A DNA stretch of 64,000 nucleotides, taken from the NCBI GenBank assembly GCA_016801885.1, contig CM028891.1, positions 13,437,517 through 13,501,516 on the forward strand. Direction: 5' to 3'. The notes under the pieces are model-generated. The model was not told the origin of the DNA, ran no database searches, and was given only the letters and a program-made list of their open reading frames with translations. The position numbers and the translations under genes were made by a program. Below are positions 39,401 through 48,200 of this stretch, in pieces. The stretch's first letter is position 1, and each line of letters opens with the position of its first letter. This DNA comes from Toxotes chatareus (taxonomy: Eukaryota; Chordata; Actinopteri; Toxotidae).

Positions 39401-42400
39401 CGGTGTTAAATTATTATCTTAAATAGTTAAATAAATAACCTGGACTGCTTTTACTGGCATCTCTGCAAGATTTGGATCGAGCTCTTCTAACATTTCATGA
39501 GACGCTGCAGTTTACAACTATCACACTCACAGATTTGAGCCACACCCACTGGCAACAGAGCTTTCGCACCTCTTGCAGAATAACAAAAGAGCCACAGTAA
39601 CTGGAGTTGTTATATAGATGCTACTCATTCTGGTCATTCAGCAGTGCTTCTTTAAATACCATCAAAATGTACCACGGATAGACATTTTCCCACCATTTTG
39701 TATTTAGTTATTTGTGCCACTGAGTCTCTACATCTTGTGTAACCAAGTGCAGCTAAATGAAAGTGTTGTGTGCATTACAAGCTCTAAAAAAAACAAAAAA
39801 AAAACCCTCCACAGCAACAAATGAAGTGACATGAATAAACAAACCAGCTCAGAGTAAACCAGCTGAGGCTTTGCAATAAACAAAGAAACACACATGGAGA
39901 CTGAACAAAATCTGTATACTAATCTACTTAATCTCTATGATATCACAGTTCCACAACAGCATATTTATGATTTAAATGAATGTATTTTAACAATATACAG
40001 CCACTTCCCTGAGATGGAGGCTTTTCTGTGCTGTGTGTGAAAGGGCACTGGCAAACGCTGGCCGTGTTTTGCTCTCCATACTGCACAATAAATTGCATTC
40101 CCCTGAGAGGGAGGGAAATGACGTCAAGCATCTCTTATTCGTAGGCCCTGCATATTCATTGTCAAGGTCTTACATTAATTCCAAGTAGCAGAGCCCATGT
40201 CAGAGTCAAGTCTTGCCACACCACAATCAGTGCAAACAGGATAAATTTGATAAATCTGAGCAGCAGAAGTTCAAGCTCTGACAAATCCAACCTGTCATGG
40301 GTTTGAAGTCCTGTAGTTATTATGGATACAACAGAGCTCCTGTATTTTGTGTTGGAGAACTGCTCCCTCCTTTAACATGGCCATCTGGTAGCATTCCCAA
40401 AAGAAAATGCCAACTTATACTATACTTTCACATTGCACAATGTAATAAATTCATAATTTATTACTTCTGTGTATTAATTTCATTCAAAAACACACTATAG
40501 TCATGGTTTTGCATGCAGTAACTGATGTTGCCTTCTAAAGTGGAAGAAAAATCACAGTGGCACATGTTTATGTTTGCATCTATGCAAACATAAACATGTG
40601 ACTCAGGCTTAAAACCTTTGCTTTTGCATCTGTGATAGCAGGCTGTAGTAGGATTTAGAGCTTATCACTGAAGCTGTAGAGCAAGATAACAGTCAATTAT
40701 GTTACAGCATTGCCCTCTGGTGGCACGGTAAAATACAACCATACTGTACTTGCGGATGCACTTGAAGATATTTTACCTGAGAGTGAGGGCTTCTGGGAGT
40801 GGAGGGCTGATGGGATGCTGACGATCAAACGGCAGTCCTCCACAGGAATTTCTTTTGTCTCTGAAGAGCTGAAAGTAGCCAAACAGGTCTGCGATTAAAT
40901 ACAGTTTAAGATAAATCTTTATTGTCATTGCACAATCATACTTTGTACAAAAGTACAATGAAATTGAGATACTGTCCCACATCAGTGCAAAAGAAGGCAT
41001 ACGAATCAAAATACAGCAGAAAAAAGAAAAATAAAAGTAGAATAATAAAATAAAATAAATATATCCAGGATAGAAATATACAGTGTATACCGTATATACA
41101 AAGACAGTGAACATTGTTTATTGCACATGACCTGCTGTCGGAAAGGTGGCTGGTCAGATTAAGTAAGGTTATGTGTTTGCATTGATTAGGGCTATTGCCC
41201 TGTGGTAAAAGCTGTCCCTGAGTCTGTTTGTTCGACATGTTGTTAGACATATTCCATTTAATTATTATAACATAAACATTATTAAAACTGACACACACCT
41301 TATGGAGGTATCTGCAGAGGAACGATATCGGCCCAGAACCAGCACTTCATACGGTTTCTTGTGCGGTGAATCCAGTGGAAACACAAACTGTCCAGATGTG
41401 GTCACCTGATTGAAAAAAAGCAACTTAAAACCTCAAAACATCTGGAATCACACAAGTAGGTCTGATTTGAGAGCTGTTTCAGCTTCAGAGAACTTTATTT
41501 GTCCCCAGGGGGCAATTTAAGGCACATTGAGCAGCATGAGGTGGAAAAGAGACATTTCAAACAAGATACAAAAAAAACAAAACAACAAAAAACAAAAAAA
41601 CATAAAATATATATATACAGATATTTACAATACCAGGGTGGATAAAGTGCAGACAGTGTCAATGTAAACCGGAATTACAGGGATTATGTGCTACTCAAAG
41701 TGTCAGTACCTTGACCCAGAACCATTCGGCTATGACCTCTACTCCCCAGTGTGGATACAGCTCATCACGAACGAAACGCAGGTGGCTGGGCCGGTTTGTG
41801 ACCCAGGTGACCACTAAACAGTTTGAAGAAGCCAGTAGGGGTATAGGAAGCCGTTTCAGCTGTGATGAGGGCAGAGAACTGTATCTTTGAAGGGAAAAAT
41901 GAATAAATAAAAAAAGATATCATCAGTGTCAATAGAATTTGAGTTGGTGATTTTTTAACTTTTCCTTTAGCGCCACCAGCAGGTTCAAATTTACACTAAT
42001 TTAGTGAAATATCTCAATATCAACTGGATGGATTAGATGTATCATTGTGACTACGGTAGCCCCCTGACTTTAACTTTAGCAGTTGACACTGGTATAAGGT
42101 ATTGTAATGCATGTAGCTTTTAATTTCTTATCGTATTTCAAATAGTTCTTTTATCTGTTTCCTCCTCCCTCCATCCTTTTCAGCCTGATTCTTGTGCTGT
42201 TTTAAAATGTAAATTGAATCCCTGGACATCAATTAGACCCATCTTCCTTTCTGCTGAACACCATCTTCTAACACTTAAATGCCAAATTACCTTCGACTCC
42301 TTTTCACAGACTTGTTTTCCCACGGTGGATCCATAACTATTAAGTCAAACTTTCTTCCATCTGCATGAAAGACAAGCAGCTTTAGAAAACAGTGTCAAGC

Positions 42401-44545
42401 AGGGAAACTACTAATATGCTCTCAACTGAGATGATGAGAATTCAAAGACACACACTGAGTCACACTAGAGTTGTTTACAAAGTGTATACAGTTGGAAGAC
42501 ATTTTTTTATTTTTCAGGTCAAAAATATCTGCAGTTTTCTTCAATTCCGAACATTGTACTCACAGTGGACCAGCGGCTGTATGCGAGTGAAATCAGACAG
42601 CAGGAAGGCTGTGTGCGGTGGTATTACATATTCCTCTCCCATTAAGGTAACCACTGTGGCCCAGTCCTCCCTGTTCTCCGTTACTCGGGAGAACAAGTCC
42701 ACATGTGATGTACAGCCACTTTCAGCAAGAAGTAACTGAACACACTCCTCCTGCTCCTCATCGTCCACTAGAGGAAGCTCTTTAGCCATTTCACAAAGAG
42801 CGGCAAGGCTGCACTCCTGGAGAGGAAGAGGCTCTTTCACTGTGTCTGCAGATCCATTCAGATGTCCCAGGGACCGGGCGGAATCCACCAAGGATGTGGT
42901 TCCTTCTAGGATGACAGACCTAATCTGCAACAATCAATACAGATTACAGAGATTATGGGTGTTGTGATAAAAGGAAAATATAAGGACGTGAGATTTGTGA
43001 CATTGTATTTTAAATTAATGGAGTTAAACTTCAGGTACTGTACTTATGTACAGCTCTGAGGTACTTGAGTAATTTCATCCAAACTGAAAGCCATAAGCCT
43101 CAAACAGAGATGGACTTTGAACACCTTATTTTGAGACTGTCCTTCCAGCAAAAACATTCACTTTCAGTATATGCTATGATATTGCACATAGTAAGGGGAT
43201 ATTTTACATGGTGATCGTAACTTGTGATTGTCAGTCTGCTCCACCACAATCCCTTTGATGGTGAGTGGCTGCAGAGGGGGGGGTTCTTTTGTTTTTTCGA
43301 GGTTGAGCACAAGATCACTATCCTTCCTCCCTGCAGACAGTTATCTTGCACCAGGCACCAGGTCCCTGTATGCTGACCCGTCTTCCCCTCTGATGAGGCC
43401 GAGGACGGTCGTGTCGTCAGCATATTTTATGACGGCAGTGTTGACCTGTGTGGCTGTGCAGTCAAGTGTGTAAAGTGAAGAACTTAGGAGTGAGGCAGAA
43501 GCCCTGCGGGGGCTGAGGCAGCAGCCCTGGGGGATTCCTGTGCTCACTGTAAGCTCAGCAGAGACCTACACTGTGCTGTTGCTACTTTTACTATCGTAAA
43601 AGATCTGAGCACCTTTTCCTCCACTGATGCTCGCATTTTACGGCTTTGCTTTTCACTATGCCAAATTTAACTGCAACTACAAGTTTGATTTCCCCCATCA
43701 AGTTGTTCTCTCTCTGGCACATTAATTTCAGTGGTTTAACAGAATCCATGCTGGCACAAATCTCTTTCCAGAGAAAATATATGCAGCTCAGAGCCAAATT
43801 AAGAGAAAGAGAATCAACCTACCTTCTCGTGGAAGACTTGTGAATCAATTTCACCCTGGTTGAGTTCATTGTGTTTTCGTTTCCTTTTCTGAAAATCAAA
43901 TTGTTATCGTAAGTTTTGCTATTGAATATACTGACATATTTTCATCCACAATCGTAACAGAAACATTGTGTAATGTCAGGTATGTGTTAAGGCAGGAAAA
44001 ACATCACTGCGGTATAATGCACTGATTTGAGGTTGGACTGTGAGTCAGACAGTGATCTTTACTGAAGACCCTGCTTTGTGATCCCTCTCCTTCTTAAGTT
44101 ATTTACCTGCCCCATCTCCTTTGACCCTGCCTCCCTCCCTTCCAGGCCCCCATGACCCTCCAGCCACCCCACTCACCTGCCCCCTGTGTTATGGGACCCA
44201 TGGGAGCACCTAACATGTCGCCCCCCCCAACATTTTTAGCAAACGTGAATAGCTAAGAAGCATGTGTTTTAAAAGTCTCCTGTTTATTGATGTTTCTATG
44301 GAACAGCAGTTTACCTTCGTTGGTTTGTTTATTTTCTCTAACATGTCTGTGTTTCCTCCATCCACGGCGGCACAGGCACTCACACTGTAGTGGCATTTTA
44401 AAATGTGAAAACACTGCCGTTTGAAGCGACACTTTACATGCGACTTTAGATCATCTCTCCACCGGACGCAACGCGAATAGCCCTGATCGATGAGTGAGCA
44501 CGCGTCCAAGACCCAGCCGTGTCCGCTCTGGACTACCACGGCCAT
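36492..44545 (-). CDS. mettl4: METTL4 orthologue, MT-A70 family N6-adenine methyltransferase (8 coding exons, complete)
   Basis: Exons in transcript order (complement): 44545-44315, 43888-43823, 42924-42564, 42360-42291, 41884-41710, 41405-41299, 40868-40777, 36730-36492. All junctions are GT-AG, phases agree, and the total is 1341 nt (446 aa plus stop; human METTL4 is 472 aa). Seen: an N-terminus like the human one (MAVVVQSGHGWVLDACS), a basic nuclear-localisation-like KRKRKH at residues 78-83, the catalytic DPPW motif at 230-233 in FDLIVMDPPWENKSVKRS, CLVVTWVTNRPSHLRF, FVFPLDSPHKKPYE, and the C-terminal signature LELFARSLQPGWTSWGNEV near 381-399. Known of the family: SAM-dependent adenine-N6 methylation, reported for U2 snRNA m6Am; DNA 6mA activity is debated. 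It starts 673 bp from, and divergent to, SMCHD1. The last intron is about 4 kb; the others are under 1.4 kb. A minus-strand AATAAA at 36046-36051 may be the poly(A) signal. Gene identity is very secure; the untranslated ends are not defined. Confidence 0.96.
40561..40600. repeat. Perfect 18-bp inverted repeat with 4-base loop in METTL4 intron 7
   Basis: Arms 40561-40578 and 40583-40600 are exact reverse complements (cacatgtttatgtttgca and its complement) around tcta. It lies about 180 bp downstream, in METTL4 direction, of exon 7. No matching terminal repeats were seen around it. Confidence 0.9.
40710..40726 (-). promoter_or_regulatory. CTCF-like motif in METTL4 intron 7
   Basis: The sequence ttgccctctggtggcac matches the reverse complement of the core CTCF consensus (ccaccagagggc) almost exactly. 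It lies 51 bp from METTL4 exon 7. Binding cannot be shown from sequence. Confidence 0.5.
40900..41230 (-). mobile_element. LINE-type 3'-tail repeat in METTL4 intron 6
   Basis: The plus strand reads aaatctttattgtcattgca, then tacaatgaaatt, an A-rich patch, and near the far end gccctgtggtaaaagctgtc with cctgagtctgtttgttcg. These are blocks common in fish non-LTR retrotransposon tails. Read on the minus strand, it would end near the AATAAAGAT at 40916. It lies between METTL4 exons 7 and 6. Confidence 0.6.
41475..41690 (-). mobile_element. LINE 3'-tail relic in METTL4 intron 5
   Basis: The plus strand contains gaactttatttgtccccagg followed by gggcaattt, the recognisable end of fish LINE-like repeats. 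An A/C-rich low-complexity stretch and a short AT run follow. It lies between METTL4 exons 6 and 5. The family assignment is by pattern only. Confidence 0.55.
41930..42095 (+). repeat. Dispersed fish repeat relic (tagcgccacca type) in METTL4 intron 4
   Basis: The segment includes tttagcgccaccagcagg, agtgaaatatctcaatat, actggatggatt and gccccctgactttaact in that order. This string of blocks is familiar from a dispersed repeat common in percomorph genomes. It is probably a decayed fragment, and the class is not certain. Confidence 0.5.
42291..42360 (-). other. mettl4: METTL4 catalytic exon with DPPW motif
   Basis: This 70-nt exon encodes GRKFDLIVMDPPWENKSVKR. DPPW is the MT-A70 class motif that positions the target adenine, and the preceding hydrophobic strand FDLIVM is the usual beta-strand before it. 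The exon begins in phase 1: the T ending exon 3 (42564) plus AT makes a tyrosine codon. It ends in phase 2, joining to exon 5 at 41884. The motif is intact, so the enzyme is predicted to be active. Confidence 0.93.
43215..43560 (-). mobile_element. Fragment of LINE reverse transcriptase in METTL4 intron 2
   Basis: On the minus strand, 43547-43341 encodes STGIPQGCCLSPRRAS and VNTAVIKYADDTTVLGLI, the conserved PQG and Y-A-D-D boxes of a non-LTR retrotransposon reverse transcriptase. Further along, in another frame, LVLNLEKTKEPPPLQPLTIK matches the region after the YADD box. At least one frameshift separates them. The fragment has the same orientation as METTL4. Similarity of the motifs suggests a fish L2/Rex/Maui-like clade; the exact family needs a repeat-library search. 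Confidence 0.85.
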
Positions 44546-45218
44546 TGTGAAACACGTCGGTTACACCTAAAGCTATACAAAACGTTTCATCTAGCTGGAT
44601 TCTGTTCCAGTGCAGCAAGCCGTGTCGCGTCCGGCAGACAACAGAAATGTGTCGAAACAACTTGGCTTCCTTAAAAACGATACCGAAAGTACACGACGTT
44701 CAAACCCCGGCTAGCTTCGCGGAAAAGGAAACCGAAGCGTTGGTCCCGGGAACATTTCCGTCGAACTCTGCGGCGTTCACGTAACGCTGCCAGAATTGGT
44801 AAATACATACGCCATTCCCACTCGCATGTGTTTTTCGCATTATTCCGTGGTGGTTAGCCTCACTGTGTGGCTATTATAAAACGAGCTGAAGGGATTGTTA
44901 TGGATTTTATCTAAATATACCTGTCAGGCGTGGTGCATTTACGTTCACCTTGTGAAAAAACGCGCTTGGCTCGTCTGTTGATGGTGATTGTCATTTAAAC
45001 GATATGATCTGAACGCAACAGGGTGGGCCCGTAAAGGAGTGAGTGATTGACTGGCACGGACTTACGTTAGCTTAATGTATGTGGTCCACAGTCCAACATA
45101 GTAGGTGATGGTGATGCACCTCAGTGGTGGTTGGAGAAATTAGGAGAAGGAAGGAGAAGATAGAAGAGTGTTGAATATTTCACAGCTCACAAACTTTAAC
45201 GTACATGTATCTCAGAAG
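44546..45218. promoter_or_regulatory. Divergent CpG-rich promoter shared by METTL4 and SMCHD1
   Basis: Only 673 bp separate the METTL4 start codon (minus, 44545) from the SMCHD1 start codon (plus, 45219). CpG dinucleotides are dense from about 44420 to 44850, covering METTL4 exon 1 and the METTL4-proximal half of the gap, unlike the CpG-poor flanks. No convincing TATA box was seen for either gene, as is usual for CpG-island housekeeping promoters. The SMCHD1 start codon lies inside AAGATGGC, a YY1-like element that is common at TATA-less promoters. Transcription start sites cannot be fixed from sequence alone. Confidence 0.75.
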
Positions 45219-45223
45219 ATGGC
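45216..45223 (+). promoter_or_regulatory. YY1-like AAGATGGC spanning the SMCHD1 start codon
   Basis: The octamer AAGATGGC contains the ATG at 45219-45221. It gives a good Kozak context (purine at -3, G at +4) and also matches the YY1 core that often lies just downstream of transcription starts in CpG-island genes. Reading upstream in the same frame there is no earlier ATG before the open frame begins near 45168, which supports this start. Confidence 0.5.
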
Positions 45224-48200
45224 AAACACTTTTCATTGTCTCCCAGCTGCGTCTTCCCGGGAGGAAGGGAGACAACTGAGACGGGTCCGTGTCTATGACT
45301 GCCGCTCCAAAGACAGAGAGGCTATCTGGACCGAGCTGGAAACGAGCGGTTTGGACTTTAATGGATTTCTTCAAGCTCTGCACAATGTAATGTTATATAA
45401 CTTTACTTTGGTTTGGGGGTCAGTTTTTAATTTAACAGATTGTCTACGAGAGAGGTCAGAAGGTTTTAGCATATCTTAGGTTCAGTTTTATCAGTTGTTA
45501 ACCGTTTTAAATTTAAAATTGTGGTCTTAATTTCAACTTTTAAATTTGATAAGATTTTAGTTTTGTTGTTTGTTTTGGATTTTTTGCTTCCCACTAATTA
45601 TCAAACAGCAGTAGGTTGTTTTTTCCCCCACTCAAACCTTATACCAATTATTTTGAATACAGGAAGGACAGGGTGGTCAAGGTCAAAAAGTATTTGCATA
45701 GCTTTGATACTGACAGTCTGAAATTTGAATTTACGGCCTTAATTTATTTTTTTCCCACAACTTTTATACAAATTATTTTGAATAGAGGAAGGACAGGGTT
45801 GTCAAGGTCAAAACGTTTTTGCATAGCTTGGATACTGACGGTCTGAAATTGGAATTTATGGCCTTTAAAAAAAAAAAGGTATTTATTTATTTATATCATG
45901 TAATATCAAAAGTGGGAAACCACTTTGTAAGAATTGCTCAACATGCAGTTGAGGAAGAGGAAATAAAATGAAAAAATGCCTTAAAAAGTCAAAGGAGATC
46001 ACGTAGGAAGCACTTTGGTGCTGCCTGCAGTGTCATGGTGATGTCCCAGGTTACCAGGTTAGGCATGTAGGTAGGCACGTAGAAACTTCTTAATTTATCC
46101 CCGTGGGAAAATTTCTGTCTCACAGCAGCAGCAGAAATGTGTGAAGGAATAGCAAAGAAATCATACATAAAGAATACAATTAAAAAAAAAAAAAAAAAAA
46201 AAATTCAAAGCATACTAATAAAAATATGTGGGATTTATGTGCAGTTTTATGTGTATGCACCATATTGTACAAACAGTGTTTCATTATGTGGTATGGACTA
46301 ACAGTTCAGTGTTTAGGCTGCAGAAATGTTAGGGAGGAGTTGCCACAGGGCTTTTCTATTAAGCCGCAAGTGGGTGCAGGTGTGGTTTTTCGTTAAGTTT
46401 CACTTTGTTATGATTGTACCCCTCCCTGCTGACAAATAATCAAACCAACGACCAGACATGGGTGAATACACAACAATATCAGAGGAAGTAGAACTGACAC
46501 AACAAAGAAAAATGACTTGCACTTACTTTCAACATTTCTGTGTACAGAATTTTTCAATCCTCTCCCATGAGGTATTTGTGTTGGCCACAACGGACAGAAC
46601 AGTCCTGGATTTTGACAGATTTGGTGAGTAAATCAGTCATTGTGGGCGCAAAAGCAAGCGATATGCTTCCATAAATGATAGGTGAGAAAATTAAGTTTAA
46701 AAGTGTGTGTAATTAATAGCTAATAGTTCATGTGTAGTATAAATGCCATCACCTGTAACCCAGGTTTTTCTGACTTTGTTCTGAATCTGCTGTTATAACA
46801 TTTGTTTAAATGTTGACTTTTTTTTAAAATTATTATTATAGAGGAGCTTCAGGATGGCACTACCCTGTACTTGCTGCAATCTGAGGACCAAGTTCTGCCA
46901 GTGGCCACGGAGGAGCACATCATGTTTATGCCTCATTATGATACTTTGATCCGGAGTGGCATGTATGAGTACTACGCAAGTGAGGGCCATAATTCACTAC
47001 GTAAGTGCTTATGTGGTTTAAACAAAGGTCTTTAAATACTCAAGTTAGTATTCACCCCCTTTGATGGAGATCACCTGAGTGCAGTGAATGTGTCTCAGGT
47101 AATTGTAGTATAAAGACACCTGTGTCTGGAAGGTCCAGTCGGTTAAATCCATGATTAAGAAATGGAAGGAACATGGCAGATATGTAAATCTGCCTAAGGT
47201 AGGCCGTCCCCACAAATTTAGTGACCATGCAAGGAGGAGACTAGGAAGGGAGGCCATCAAGACACCTGTGACTAATCTGAAGGAGCTTCACCAGCTGAGA
47301 TGGGAGAGACTCTGCATACAACTGTTGCCCTGGTTCTTCACTAGTCAAGGCTTTATGGGAGAGTTGCACAGAGAAAGCCACTGTTTAAGAAAGCTCATAT
47401 TTAATCTCGACTAGAGTTCATCCAAAGGCATGTGTGAGGTTCCACAGTCAGCTGCAAGAGAGATTTTTGGCCGTTAGCTGACACCAAACGCTGCACATCG
47501 CCACAAATGCACCGTCCCCACTGTGAAGCATGGTGGTGGCAGCATCATGCTGTGTGGATGCTTCTCGGCAGCAGGCCCTGGAAGGCAGAGGGTAAAATGA
47601 ATGCAGACAATGACCTGAAGTATACCACGAAAGCTACTCAGACATGGTTTAAAGACAACAAGGTGAATGTTCTGGAGTGGCTGAGTGAAAGCCCAGACAT
47701 CAGTCCAATAGAGAATTTGGGGCTGGACTTGAAAAGGGCTGTTCATGCCCTTTAATTGGCATTACTTTGTGTAAATCTGTTTTTATTTTGACACCAAAGA
47801 GTTTTTCTTAATTCTTGTCATTGATACATTGGCCATGATTCCATTTATAGAAGCAATAAAAGGGTCAAACATCCAATGGGGTGAATACTTTTTATACGCT
47901 CTGTGCTTGAGATGGACAGAGAGATTAAGCTGCATAGCATTGCCCTTGACTTTCTACTCATTTCTTTTCCCAGCCTACACATTTGCTGAGCTGATTGACA
48001 ACGCTCTGTCGGCCACGGCTAAAAACAGAGGAATTAGGATAATAGAGTTACGGATGGTGGGTTATGCAGCTTCATATAATTTGGAAACAATTTTTTAAAA
48101 TCTAAACCTTTTCCATATTTGTTTACTGTTAATGTCATGCCCACAGTAAGAGTTCAGCTTGTGCCTTTGTTTAGCTAAACCTGTAATATTACCTTATTTC

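Larger units (their letters stand above)
36731..40776 (-). other. mettl4: METTL4 intron 7, about 4 kb
   Basis: This is by far the longest METTL4 intron; it separates the C-terminal exon from the rest of the gene. It contains A-runs (38154-38173), T-runs (39002-39016), the perfect 18-bp hairpin at 40561-40600 and a CTCF-like motif at 40710-40726. No separate gene or transposon with coding potential was recognised inside it. Confidence 0.8.

Noticed and set aside
44219..44545. METTL4 as a single-exon 111-residue protein
   Set aside because: Frame continues past a good donor at 44314-44313 into intron; the spliced form continues into KRKRKHNELNQGEIDS, matching the family.
45168..45218. Upstream extension of the SMCHD1 reading frame
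   Set aside because: The frame is open to about 45168 but begins with GTG and contains no ATG before 45219, which has a good start context.
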